Shown: positions 1 to 11,540, counted from the first letter of the stretch. The stretch: 64,000 nt of DNA from Loxodes magnus (GCA_946699065.1 CAMPDV010000271.1:186001-250000), one strand, 5' to 3'. Numbers and translations: made by a program. The notes: generated by a model not told the origin, from the letters alone.

Positions 1-2
1 GA

Positions 3-180
3 GCAGATATTTTCGGCTCAAGTTATAATTATGTCAGCTCAAAATTGACTTCTCCATACAATAGCCCAACTTCTAGTTACCTTCTAGCCAAGTTATCAGC
101 ATCATCAGTAGGAGATAGTTATTCGTCCAAAGGAGGCATACTTATTAGCTATATATATAAAGATTGTATTTTATAACTTA
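3..180 (+). CDS. C-terminal part of a Ser-rich protein, cut by window start
   Basis: Reading from base 3, this stretch gives about 57 residues rich in Ser, Tyr and Gly (for example SSYNYVSSKL and SVGDSYSSKGG), with higher GC than the flanks; the other two frames look random. The gene starts before the window. After about base 173 the text turns into plain AT-rich sequence (TAA CTT AAA TAA), but no in-frame TGA follows nearby. The last exon may splice on, or this may be a rare TAA end. No domain is recognised. I see coding-like composition only, so the end is approximate. Confidence 0.45.
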
Positions 181-723
181 AATAATTATAAACTATTATT
201 TAAATTTAATATACGTTCTAGTTATTTAATCTTATAAGATATTAAATAATAAAGCTTTCTAGCTACTTTTATCTTTAATTATTTAATAGCCAACATCTTT
301 ATTTATTAAATATATTATTTAGATTAAAATATATAAAAAGCATCTATAGCATTTGTTAAATTTAAATAACTACATTTTTATTTTAGGTATAAAATCTCAA
401 GATTAAACTTAATTTTGGTAGATTAAAATACAAAGACAAACTTAAAGTTGAAATAAATAGGTATCTATTTTCATTCCTGTGAATTGGTATTTAAAATATT
501 GGAAAATACTTAAAGCTTTTACTTTCAATTTGTTTTATTTGATTATTAGTTTTATTTTATATTAATTTAATGTATTTATAGCATTAATCATTTAATTTTA
601 GTTTTATTTATAAAGAGTTTAATCAACCTCTAATCTTCTTAGTTCAAAGTCTATTATTCTATTTTTATCCTGAAAGCTCTATTATATTTTTATATTTCTA
701 AACTGTCTTTTTATTAACTTTAC
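181..723. other. AT-rich intergenic stretch
   Basis: This gap lies between the Ser-rich fragment and the 3' end of the LRR gene. It is mostly TTTA/AAAT sequence with no frame that reads as a convincing protein, and no recognisable RNA gene. Confidence 0.4.
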
Positions 724-2514
724 TCACTCTTCACTTATCTAAGTATTTTGAATTCCTAAATAATTTAAAGTTCTATAAATTGGATAAATTTCTCCTCTTT
801 CGTCATGTAAAGGAAAAGCTTCTTATGTAACTCTCTTATTTCCATACAATTATAAGCATTTTAAAGTTTTGCATCTAGTTACTAATAGTTTTACATCTTC
901 ATTATTCAGATTACACTCCTAAAAATATAATTTCTAAAAATTCTATTTTTTAATGATTTCTTGCATGTACTTTTATTCAGAGAACTAACTGTAAGCTAAA
1001 TATAAGGATTCTATTTCCTCACATTATCGAATTATATCTTATAGCGTTTTATTATTAATTTATTTTAAACCGCTAAATGAAACTTCCTTTAGCTTAAAGC
1101 ATTTTTGAATAATATATTGCAGTGTTTCATTGGAAATATCATTTTGATATCCAATATCTAGAGACTCAAAGTTTTACCCATAATCTCCTATATATAAAAA
1201 ATCTTTTTCTTATAGTTTTCTTAAATACGCTAATATTAACTTCTTAAGATTAGGAGTGCTCTATAGTAACTATTTTAAATTATCCCCATCAAAATTATCA
1301 CAGAATGCTATTTCTATCTCAACTAGTTATGTTAAAGTCTTGGAAAAAAATTGAGAAAAGACAGTATCGTTTTGATTATCTATGAAAGATAAAGATAAAC
1401 TTTTCCAGTTTTACCTATTTATTTGATCTATCTATTCAAAAGAAGGTAGCTATTTTTACAGTTCTATTTTATTTAAAGAGGGACATAGATGAATAAATTT
1501 ATCTGTCTATTAGTTTTAGTTTATTTAAATATCTTCAATAAATTATCCTTTTTAAAGTAAATATTCCTATATAAACTCATATTAAACAGACTAGCTTCTT
1601 AATTTAAGTACTTTTAGATTTAGATTTAAGCAAAAGGAACTTAGAAACTTTCCACTTATTTTGCTTTAGTTTTTGAAATTTTAGAATTAAATTACCTGTA
1701 AATTAACTAAATTTTGTAGAAAACTAAGATTTTAATCTTCTAAGCAAATATTCTGTAAAATTAGTTTTTGCAAACTAGTGAAGAGTGGAAATCTAGATAA
1801 AACCTGGCTACTAAGAGATTCAAATTCAGATATATATAAAACTGTTAAGTTTGCAAATAAATTACTTTATTTTCTTAGGTTTTATTTCTGCTAAATTGTT
1901 TTGCTGAAGATTTCCTAAATCTAATTATTTAAGCTAGCAGAGAATTAAGAACTAGGAATAATGTCTATTCTTTCAGCTTCAGAATAAATGAGTTATTTGA
2001 ATGTTCATTCCATTTTATTCTTGATATATCAATCATCTCCATTGTACTATTTTATTTCTAATATCTAAAATCTATATCTAAAGAGATTTAGATATTTATT
2101 GATTTATTGCATGCTACTAATTTCTCTTTTTCTAAGGAATCCAAAAACTACTTAGAGAATATAAGAATTTCTTCATACTTAATGGCAAGGATTGAGGTTC
2201 TAGCAAGTATCTTTATTTTATTATTAAGCTATCTAATTTTAGTACTCAATTAAGTCTTGCTATTAACTTTATTCTTTATTAACTGTTTTAGGTTAGATCT
2301 TTTAATTTTCTTAGTTTAGAGAAAATTGATTTCATTAAGTTGATGAATCTTAAATAGAAGATTGCCATTCTTATTCTTGGATTTAAGAAACTTAACTACA
2401 AGGAGTTTTCATACTATTGCATGTAACTTAGATTTGCATCTCAGAACTATAAAGTTTTTCTTATCCTTCAAGTTAAATTTAACTGCATCTCTTTTACTTT
2501 TAATCTCCTTCCAT
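724..2514 (-). CDS. F-box-like / leucine-rich-repeat protein, copy A
   Basis: Start ATG at 2514 (MEGDQ...), stop TGA at 726-724; 1791 nt is exactly 597 codons with no intron. The N-terminal ~100 residues are Gln-rich. A hydrophobic F-box-like stretch follows (VWRNSYILQVVFGFLRKREI). The C-terminal two thirds are LRRs of the Cys-containing, FBXL/AMN1 style (ISNETLQYIIQKCFKLKEV, then EIESL and KCLQL units). The last line, GIQNTQISEE then TGA, matches the copy at 62145 (GITNTKISEQ then TGA), which fixes both the stop and the frame. Trp of VWRN is TGA, and many Gln are TAA/TAG. FBXL proteins usually act as ubiquitin-ligase substrate adaptors; that role here is inference. Gene reality is secure, F-box identity moderate. 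Confidence 0.85.
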
Positions 2515-2930
2515 TTTTATTATAATTTAAACACTCAAAATCCAATTTAAAGCTTCATAATATCTTAAAATAAAGGTATTCTATTAAATAAATAAACCTC
2601 ATTATTAGCATTTACTATTAAAGATAGCTTCATTCTAGTTATTATATTGTAAATATTCATTTCTTCATAAATCTAGTTATTTAGTACTTTATGCTTATTT
2701 AAACTAGCCTAGCTTTATATTAGCCAATAATTATAAATGGAAGAGCGTAATTTTAAAATTTCTATATAATAATCCATTTAATTTAAATAGTTAGCTATGT
2801 AATCAAAAGAAACAGTAAAGTTTATAAGGGATAGAAACTATTATTAGGATAATAAAGGAACTGAAGAATTTAACTATTTATTTCTATTTATTTAGCTTAA
2901 TTAGAAAATAATTAGAAAATGAGAATTTAG
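2515..2930 (-). promoter_or_regulatory. Upstream flank shared by the LRR gene copies
   Basis: Read on the minus strand, the ~400 bp before the ATG can be aligned with the sequence before the second LRR gene (61560-62144) and with 44530-44930. Shared blocks include AGAATACCTTTATT and ATTATAATAAA just before the ATG. This shows that the duplication included the 5' flank; it may hold the promoter. No specific element can be named. Confidence 0.45.
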
Positions 2931-3345
2931 ATAATAAATAAATGTGATTATAGAGCGCGTAGCACCTTGTTGGTGTACAACTCTTTCAATACTAATATTT
3001 AATATAAAAAAGTGTTCTCATACTTCTCGTTATTATTCTATTCTTTCAATGAGTCACGTCAACTTCTCCAAATGGGGATCTGCTTATTAAAAATGATTCT
3101 TGTATCTTGAACTAAATGATCCAGTTTTCTTGAATAAGATAAAAATAGGAGGTAATAATTAAGTTATTAGCAGCCTATCAGTCAAATGTCCTTCCGCTAG
3201 CGAAAACTCTCAGTCAAGTTAGGCTTGTCTCTTCCTAGCTTGTCCACCCTTCTTCGTGTAGGCATTTAGTGCTAGATTACTCGCAATACAGTATACACTG
3301 CACCAATTGCCTACTAGTTCTCCTGACCGCGTCAGACATGCATAT
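2930..3345 (-). mobile_element. SINE-like element, family S1, copy a
   Basis: The element is clearly more GC-rich than its surroundings. Its minus-strand 3' end is a conserved hairpin (2950-2985; core GTAGCACC...GGTGTAC) followed by an AAAT/ATTT microsatellite tail. Its 5' end near 3345 (TGACGCGGTCAGGAGAACTA) matches the copy at 11122-11540 in opposite orientation. No ORF is apparent. SINE is inferred from length (~400 bp), dispersed copies and the shared tail; I see no clear tRNA A/B boxes. Confidence 0.6.
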
Positions 3346-3564
3346 TTTGATATATATAATATTTCTAATAAAATTAAAGATATAGATAAATTACTATTCA
3401 GTAGCTGTTATACAATATATAAAATGGTATCTCAGAATTATATAACTCTTGAATTAACTTATATGTCAATTATGATATAAGCTAAATGTAAATTTGAGAC
3501 TTAAATTACTTATAAATATAAGGGAAATGCTTTAAATCATTTATTTATTAAATATATTATTAAA

Positions 3565-3876
3565 TCGCCATAGTTGTTCGAAGGTGAACAACAAGGGACG
3601 GCTTCATCAGAGGTTGGGGAAGCTAAGTACCTATAATCGACTTTATGTCTTCCTCTGCTTTGGTGATGCAATGAGACACAATCCTGCCATGTCCTTGGAC
3701 CTCCAGCAATTATTAAAGATTAAGAGTATTCTAAAATTATATCAGTATTGAACAAAGTTTACCAGTATCTGATAATTTTATCAGTAACAAACATTCTTGT
3801 CAGTACGAAACATTTTTAAAGAACTGCGCACATCGAGAGTGCTACACGCTCTATAATCAAATTTATTTATTTATTA
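3565..3876 (+). mobile_element. SINE-like element, family S2, copy a
   Basis: It starts with CGCCATAGTTGTTCGAAGGT, runs through a GGGGAAG...TAAGTACC core, and ends with the shared tail hairpin (TGCGCACATCGAGAGTGCTA) and ATTTATTTATTT. It aligns over most of its length with the inverted copy at 46276-46756 but lacks that copy's internal duplication. It was probably mobilised in trans by a LINE that recognises the 3' hairpin and tail; that is inference from how SINE/LINE pairs normally work. Confidence 0.6.
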
Positions 3877-4044
3877 TAAATAATTTTGGATATAAATATA
3901 AAATGAAGCTAGTTATATGACTACTATAAATATAAAAGTCTAAGAGTAATGATAATTATCTATAAATACTTTAAAACTAATTTTATGCACAATAGTTATA
4001 TATCTACATAATAATAATAGTAAACTAAAAGTAATTAAAGTTTA

Positions 4045-4830
4045 GCATTCCCTGGATTTTCAACCAGGTTTTTGCTACCATTTTTTTAGCGTGGATGGAT
4101 ACCACGCCATTTTTTTATGTGGATGGAACCACAGAGGATCTTCTGTCTTTTATGTGAATAGTTTTCTCTTGTAAATCCCTGTTTAGGTTATTCAGAGTCT
4201 GCTGAGTATGCTTAACGTTCTTTATTGTTCTTTTATCTAAATTTATCTTCACTAATCGCAATTTTGTAATAAGTGTCACTTTGATTTGCAATAATAGCAT
4301 TGTTTGCCTTGTTTTTTCTTGAATCTCTTCAGAAATACTTTTTTTTCAAGTTAATCGATTCTTTTGATTAAATCTATATTAATCTTTTAGTCATTCTATT
4401 TTTCTTAAACGTTTGCTTATGTAGAAACATTTTCGATAATCATATTTTGTTCTTGCTTAAAATTCGATTGAGATTATTCATATAGTTACTATTCCGTGAC
4501 TAGATTATTCTAAATCAATTATCGTCTAATTATTAGAAGCTCGTTATTTTAATCTTCGATAGTATTCATTAGTTCTCTTATTTTTTCCCCTTGGTTGTAA
4601 ATTGTTTCCTAATAATTTTGTATTATTGTTTTCATTTGGTCAAGCTATATTTATATTTCGGATTATTTTTATACCTTTACTGGATTCGATTCTATTGTTC
4701 CGATTATGATTTTTCCTTCAGAGGAGGAACTTGATTTATCTTCTTCTTGTTGTTGTCTCTGCATTTGTTTCGCAGCTTTCCTTTTTGCGTTCTTAATTTG
4801 GTTTTTGGAAAGGCGAATAGATTATTCCAT
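4045..4830 (-). CDS. Gag-like ORF with CCHC zinc knuckle (copy G1)
   Basis: Start ATG at 4830 (MEQSIRLSKNQIKNAKRK). It has a basic, Gln-rich N-terminus with a short Ser run (~residues 33-36), a long coiled coil (IRELMNTIEDQNNELLIIRR, then QLYEQSQSNFKQEQNMIIEN), and then a perfect CX2CX4HX4C zinc knuckle, CYYCKSKWHLLQNC, in which the Trp is TGA. The C-terminus carries spaced W-x-P motifs (WFHP, AWYP, KPGW), whose DNA forms small hairpins. The final TGA at KPG may be Trp or stop, so the 3' limit is approximate. Zinc knuckles are typical of retroelement nucleic-acid-binding proteins. A near-identical coiled coil sits at 59.85-60.4 kb. No RT follows, so this is a solo or non-autonomous ORF1. Confidence 0.65.
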
Positions 4831-6150
4831 TTTTTTAATGCTATTATATATATATCTACATTTGCATTTAAAAATGATTATATTAAATTTTAGTATTATA
4901 GTAGAATATTTATTTTGGTAAGTTATAGTAGTTATTTATAATAAAGCTTTACTAAAAAAGATTATTTAATTTGAGCATATATAAGAAACAAATCCTTTTA
5001 AATAAAAGTGTTAATTATTTATTCTATTTTAATAAAATAGCTTCCTGTTCTTTGCCTTAGATTCCTGTCCTTAGTTCCTACGGAGGTTCCACTCGCTAAA
5101 GCAAGCTAAAATATGGGAATGCCCACATTTAAAATTATATAATAACTTTTTTATTTTATCGAATTTAGCATTTTCAATTATTATTATTTCTAAAATATGT
5201 TTTTTCTATTTTAAGCATATCCAATATAGTGATATTTTTTAATGAATGGTCAAAAGTTTATAAGATAAAAGGTATTTTACTTTAATCTTTTTTGTTTGAC
5301 TTTTTATTTTGGTTTTATTTAATTATTTAGATCCTTATTTTATTAATTTTTTTGATTTTTAAAATTTAATCTTAAAAATAATAGAACAATAGTATTATAC
5401 CTCATTTTCTTCTATTTTGAAAAATAAATGTTTTAGAGAAAGAGATTTTTAAAATTATTTTGATGTTAGTTTGTATTTTTGAAAACATTTCCAAAACTTA
5501 TAAAAAATTATTTTTTAGACCTTTTATATAAGTCTCTTAATTTTATCCAACTTTGTTCTGTCCCAAAATTTTTACGTTTTGAAACTTAAAGCAAAAAAGG
5601 TATTTACAATTTTTGTAATTTTGAAAGTATCTTGATTACTCTCCATTTTCAAAACCCATTATTAAAAAAACTCCCTTCTTTAACAACTCTATCCCTCATT
5701 TTTTTTAACAGTCCATCAGAAAATCTCCTGTAGTGTAAAACTCAGAGCAAAAACATAAACAAATATCTTCACGGTAAATACTTTACATACTCTTATCTCT
5801 CCTTTTTAGATCCTTTAAATTCAGCAAAATTCAAAAAAAAACTTTTCATCACAAAGTTATTTAATTTCACTCAAAAATTTTGATTTTTTTGCTTTTTATT
5901 TGAAATAAATAAAACGAAATTTTATAATAATTTAGAAATTAGTTCTAAAAAAATAAAGATAGCATTATTAAAAAATGAATATAATTATGCTCAAAAAATA
6001 CCTTATTGTTTAAAAAATTTTAAGTTTACTATTTTTTTACTTTGATGATAAAGTAATTTAAAATTAAAAGAGCATATTAAATTATAGAAAGCTAAAGAAA
6101 AAAATTAATTTTTAAATATATAAATATAAAAAATACCTTATTCAAATCAC
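4831..6150. other. Intergenic AT-rich DNA
   Basis: Mostly homopolymer-rich A/T sequence. A short GC-richer island at about 5045-5125 (CCTACGGAGGTTCCACTCGC) resembles the GC content of the SINE-like elements, but lacks their tail hairpin. No gene is supported. Confidence 0.35.
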
Positions 6151-8546
6151 TCACTTGATATATTGAACTCTATCCTCCATACTCATCTAAACATTATTGG
6201 TAATACAGTTCTAAAATCTTAAACCATAGTCATTATAAACCTTATTCCAATCAATCTAAATAATTAATAATGTAATTTAAATTCAAAACTTACCTAAACT
6301 TGTTATTATTAGTTAATATTATTCTAAGAACCATTCAACAGTCTACCTATATTCCATCTTCGGAAATTATAATCTTTTGATTAGTTAGACCCACAGCATC
6401 CATTACTTGATACCAGTCAATTGTTGTCCTTTGAGATCGACAAACTACCCACAGTATCAGTATGACCCTATAATGTACATATGTGTTAACCAGATTAAGT
6501 ATTTCATATCCTTATAGTCTTATCGTAAGATCCAGATATTATAAATTTGTTGTCAGATGAAAAAATAACAGATAATACTCAATGAGAATGTCCCGAAAGG
6601 GTCTTTATGCAAGAAACAGTCTTGACGTTCCATAGTTTTACCCTCTCATCATAACTTCCGGATAAAATGAGTTCTGAATCGCTGGATATAGCCACTGAAC
6701 ATACAGAATCAACGTGATCATTCATGGTCTTACACGTCCCTGTCTTAATGTCCCATAGTCTCACCGTCTTATCATCACTTCCCGATACGATGAACTCTGA
6801 ATCATTGGATATAGCCACAGCATAAACAGATTTTGTGTGACCAATCATGGTCTTATACGTCCCTGACTTGATGTCCCATAGTCTCACCGTCTTATCATCA
6901 CTTCCGGATACGATGAACTCTGAATCACTTGATATAGCCACAGCACATACATAACTTGTGTGACCACTCATGGTCTTACACGTGTTTTTCTTGACGTCCC
7001 AAAGTATCACCGTCTTATCATCACTTCCGGATACGATGAAGTCTGAAGTAATGGATATAGCCACAGACCATACAGAATTAGTGTGACCTCTCATGGTCTT
7101 ACATGTCCCTGTCTTGACATCTCATAGTTTCGCAGTTGTATCATCACTTCCGGATACGATGTAGCCACCATCAGAGGAAATGGCTACGGAAATAACAGAG
7201 TTTGCGTGTCCAGTATTGATGTGAGGGAATTCCGATAAGATGGAGGTGAGGTTAGAGCTAGAGAAGTCGCAGTTGATAAATTTTGTGTTTCTGAGGTTCA
7301 ATGAAGTTAAATTGGAGTTGGTAAAATTACAGTTCGTAAGGGTGGTGTCAGAAAGATCAGCATTAGTTAAGTCAAGGTTCTGCAAATTTTAATTGGTAAA
7401 TTAGAAGTTCATGAAATTCAAAATTGTTAAAGCATTGGCAGCTGCAACTTACATCTTTGTCTAATTCTTAGCTAAATTTAAGATCTATAAAAGATTTTGT
7501 AGGTTCTTCTTAGATCTTAGTTGAATTAAATTGTAAAGGATCATTTATTTTTTACATATGCTGACCACACTTAAAGGATTATTCAAGATGGAACTTACAT
7601 CTATTGGTTTTTTTTGAAAAATTTTTAGGGCATTTTGAAGGTGTTACACACTTTCGATTTTTATTTCTTAAGATGGCTACTTTATGATTTTCACTGATTA
7701 ATTTTCTTGATTAATTTGTTACTGAATTTATTAAGCAGTTTATTGTCCTTAGATTTAAACACTAACTTCTTTTTAAGATTATCTTTATTGTTATGCCGAA
7801 TTTTGAATTAATATATTTTATTGATTGATATACTTGTTTACTATAATTTTATAATCTTAAATTTTTGCTCTTTACTCTTAGCTCATACCCATGATCTTAT
7901 GCAATACTTGAAGTGAAACTTTTTAGATGATTTCATAATTCTAATTGTTTTCATAATAGTTCAACGCACTTACTCTCTTAATCTCATTCTACAATTCTTC
8001 ATATTCTTTTATCAAGTCTTGTAAATCATTTATATTTCTATTGCATTCTTAATTAGTTGCTACCTTGAGAGATTTTATTTACTAATATTTTGACTTAATT
8101 GCCTTAATCTTCTTTAATGAGTCTTCAAATTATAATATGATTTTCTAATAATCATTAAATTCATTCTGATATAATATTGAGGTAACTTATTTCACTATTT
8201 CGCTAAAAAGTTTTTAAAAATCTATGCATGCTTTCACGATACTTACAACCTTGGACTTTTAAAAATTAACTTACTTTTATAAGTCTTTAAAAAATTAAGA
8301 AAAATTGGCTTTTTATTCGAATTTATGCATTTCTTACATAAAATAATCTTTCACATTGAAATCCTTCAGATTCTGTTCTTCTATACTCACTTTTTTATTG
8401 TGTATTTTGCATTTAATTATATCAGTTAGTTACTAAGCATTTTTTAGACATTTAGTGCATTGAATGCAACCACAGTTTAATTCTTTAGGTATTCTTTGAT
8501 TTTATTCGAAGTTTTTTTTACAACTTTAACAGATAGTTAAATCCAT
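6151..8546 (-). CDS. RING / coiled-coil / pentapeptide-repeat / WD40 protein
   Basis: Start ATG at 8546. Residues ~6-50 form a RING-like zinc finger (CQSCKKNF...LNCGCIQCTKC...IKCKIH). A coiled coil and Gln-rich linker follow, then pentapeptide repeats (centre L/F every five, e.g. ADLSDTTLTNCNFTNSNL), then about seven WD40 repeats with GSDDKTVRLWD cores. LWD Trp is TGG in some repeats and TGA in others. Introns: 7570-7598 (29 nt, GTAAGT...AAG), which joins KKPID to CGQHM; the last, 6229-6266 (38 nt, GTAAGT...TTTAG), is approximate. A frame change at 7380-7452 is either a 73-nt intron or a frameshift (see findings). With all three removed the CDS is 2256 nt (751 aa), ending TGA at 6153-6151. 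Likely a scaffold or ubiquitin-ligase-type protein; function is inferred from domains. Confidence 0.85.
7380..7452 (-). other. 73-nt candidate intron, or frameshift, inside the pentapeptide region
   Basis: It begins GTAAGTTGCAG after the codons for ELDKD and ends TTTGCAG before NLDLTNADL; 73 nt is the length needed to restore frame. However, read in the downstream frame it itself encodes pentapeptides (LNFMN, FQFTN, QNLQN). It could be an alternatively retained intron, or a single-base indel could have split a continuous repeat. Confidence 0.4.
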
Positions 8547-8961
8547 TACTTATAATTGAATTAAAAAAAGTAATGTAGTAAAGCTAAAAATGACAATGAA
8601 AATAAAATTGATTAAAAATGAATATTAATTAAAAATAAAAATTAGGAGGTTATTTGATTAATTTCAATTTAATAAAAAAAGAATAAAGTAAATAAGTAAT
8701 AACATTAAAAAAGATATGGATATAATACAAAATATTAAGAACAACTAAAATTTTTTGGAATAAAATACGCTTATAAATTACTATAAAGATCTCTTTATAA
8801 GAACTTTTTTTAAATAATTAAATATTATAAAATATATTTACTTACCATGATAATAAACTTTAATTAAATAGACTTAAATACTTTAGAAAGCTACCTTTAG
8901 CAAGGTTATTTATTATAATTGTTATACATTATTAAACACAAATAGAACTTAATAAAACATT

Positions 8962-9335
8962 AATAAATAAATAAATTGGATTAGAGAGCGCGTAGCACTC
9001 TTGTTGGTGCGCTAATCTTTAAATTAATTTTATTTAATGTCGAAAAATAGAATTTTATGGGTCTCTCATATCCTCGTTTTCTCTACCTGCAGTACTTCCC
9101 TGTAATTTTTCCTTCCAAAGCATAGGATGCAATATGCGATTACGGGTACATTTCCCCGATCTATGATGAAGAAAGTTTCCTCCTGGCATTCAGAGTTCTC
9201 CAGCTTGTCACATATTCTTTCTCTTGTCATTGGTTTCTCTTCTTCCTATTTATCCCCTTCCGCGCTAATTTTTTAGTTTCCTTGCTAGTTCTTCAAGAAG
9301 CATCCAAAGAAAAGAGCTTTCCACCCTATTTAAAT
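8962..9335 (-). mobile_element. SINE-like element, family S3
   Basis: The tail hairpin and AAAT repeat lie at 8962-9025 (GCGCGTAGCACTCTTGTTGG). The body is GC-richer, with a core (GATTACGGGTACATTTCCCC, then ATGATGAAG) that matches the S2 core, while the 5' part near 9335 is different. So the family is a mosaic: shared core and tail, distinct head. Confidence 0.6.
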
Positions 9336-11121
9336 TATATATTTATATAATAATAAATTAAATTTAGTATTTAGTTAAAACGAAAAAAACAAATTTTAAA
9401 TTAACTTAAAAAATCTAATAAATCAAATTTTTAAATATCGAAAGTGAACATTGATATTATTAGATTTTTAAATAGCTTATAATACATTTTATATCTATAC
9501 TATACAAATTTAAGCATTTAAGCAATATTTTTTATAATATTTATCAATTTAAAATATCAGGTTTTAATGCTTTCATAAAATTTATTAATATTAAACTGGG
9601 AAGTGTTTTGATTGATTAAAAAAGCAAATAATTTTAAAACTTAAATCTACTTTAATAAAAAAATTAAAATTATTAAATATCTTGGAATAATGATATATTT
9701 AACTTACATTCTTCGACAATAAAAAGTTTTTTTCTAAAAAATAAATCTATAAAAACATGTAAAATTAGTTATTAAAATTCCCTAAAAAGGGAATTTAAAA
9801 AATAAGTAAATTAAATTAAAAAAATTAAGTTCTTTAGATCAATTTAAATTAATTTTTTAAATATCTACACATCAAAAGTAAATAAAACTAATAGAAAAAA
9901 ATTTAAACTTTATCAACACAAAAAAATTTAAAATTTTTAAGTAAAAAATAAAAAAATTGATAAAATATTATGCATAATGTTAAAAAAAATCTAAAAAAAC
10001 TCAATCTCTTAAAAACAGTAGAAAAAAAAAAAAACTAAAAAATAGAAACAAATTCATTTAAAAAAATGTTAAGATATAAAAATTATTAAATCTTCTTATC
10101 AGAAAATATTAAAATTATACTTAGAAAACTAAAATAAATTAGTACTAAATCACAAGTATTTAAATTTTTCTTTTATTTTCTATAGCAAATTTCTTAAGAT
10201 ATAATATATAAAATAACTAATTAAATATTTTCAAAGAAAAGTAAAAAAATGCTAATTTTTTAAACCTATTTATTCTAATAAAATATAAACGAATGATATA
10301 TAATTTTAAAGTACTTAATATAAGTAAATACTTTGTATTCATGATAACTTATTTTGCAGTATTTATCATAAGTAAATACTTTTCGATCATGATTCTCTTT
10401 CATGCCTCTTTTGTTTGACAAAAGTAATCCAACCAAGTAGATGTTGTATGACGGAAAAAAATCTAAATTTTTCATTTTTGTGTGCTTATTAATTTTACTG
10501 CGAGGCCCATATATTCAGATGAAGACTCTTTCGTGCCATTAGTCATTTTAACTAATCAGTTGCTATTATAGAGAACCTATGCAAGATGATTTAAAAAGCG
10601 AAAATAAGTGAATGTTGAAAATAATCTGCTTGAAACATGATGGACAAGATAAACCCTTTTCATAGATAGAAATTAAAAAAATAAATGATATAAAAATATT
10701 TTAAACAACTATCTTATCGAAATTTCTTAAATTAATTAGCTTGTAAGCTTTCTAATATTTAAACATTATCTCTAATTTTGCAAACTAACAGAGATATCTA
10801 TAAAATCTGATATTTAAAAAAAGTTTTAAATTCAAAAATATTTGAATCAGTTAAAAAATTAACAGTCTATGATTTAACAAAATTAAAAAAGCATAAAAAA
10901 TCAATCATGAAAAAGAAAAAATGTCTAAAATAAATTAAAAAAATAGAAAAATGTTTGGATAAAAACTCCGAGGATTGGGATCAAAAGATGTGGGAATTTA
11001 AAATCGAAAAAAAGTAAGTAAAAAAGTAAAAATCAATAAAAATCTATTCTATTTGAAAAAAATTATAAAATCAAAAAAATAGAGAGAAAAGCTTTTATAT
11101 TAAATTATTTATAAAAATATA
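9336..11121. other. AT-rich intergenic DNA with one small repeat
   Basis: Nearly pure A/T runs. 10480-10700 is GC-richer (GCGAGGCCCATATATTCAGA) without recognisable gene content. 10925-11010 reads as a short basic peptide (LRGLGSKDVGI) that may be a stray exon. I support no complete gene here. Confidence 0.35.
10290..10395 (-). repeat. Two-copy tandem repeat, ~50 bp unit
   Basis: Two copies of a unit containing AAGTAAATACTTT...ATCATGAT. On the minus strand they read KVFTYDKYCKISYH and KVFTYIKYFKIIYH, a back-to-back 17-residue repeat. It sits in an otherwise unannotated stretch and could be part of a short peptide or simple duplication. Confidence 0.4.
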
Positions 11122-11540
11122 TGGATACAGGCCGCGGTCAGGCTAACTAGTAGGTAATCTGGTGTAATGTATACTGCATTGACAGTAATCTCGCACTAGA
11201 TGCCACCACGGATAAAGGTGGATAAACTCAAAAAAAACAAACATAACTTGTCCGAGGGTTCTCGCTAGCAATATGAAATTTTGATTGACTGACCTAATGA
11301 TGACTTAACAACTAATTCTTATTTGAATGCTATTCAAGACTGGAGCATTTTATTCAAGATACAAGAATAATTTTTATTAAGCAAGATTCCCCATTTGGAG
11401 AAGCTGACGTGAATTATTGAAAGAATAGAATGACAAAAAGAAATATGAGAACATTTTTTTATATTAAATATTAATAATGAAAGAACTAAGCGCAAATGAT
11501 GTGCTAAGAGCTCTATAATTATATTTATTTATCTTATTTA
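11122..11540 (+). mobile_element. SINE-like element, family S1, copy b
   Basis: This copy is inverted relative to 2930-3345. The shared head (GGCCGCGGTCAGGCTAACTA, then GTAATGTATACTGCAT) and body (CCCCATTTGGAGAAGCTGACGTG-like) are recognisable though diverged. It ends in the degenerate tail hairpin near 11488-11515 (GCGCAAATGATGTGCTAAGA) and ATTTATTTATC. It lies immediately upstream of the LINE. Confidence 0.55.

Noticed and set aside
2950-2985. tRNA or small structured RNA gene at the GTAGCAC...GGTG hairpin
   Set aside because: It lacks a cloverleaf and T-loop GTTCGA; it always sits at the end of the repeat elements next to ATTT tails, so it is an element terminus.
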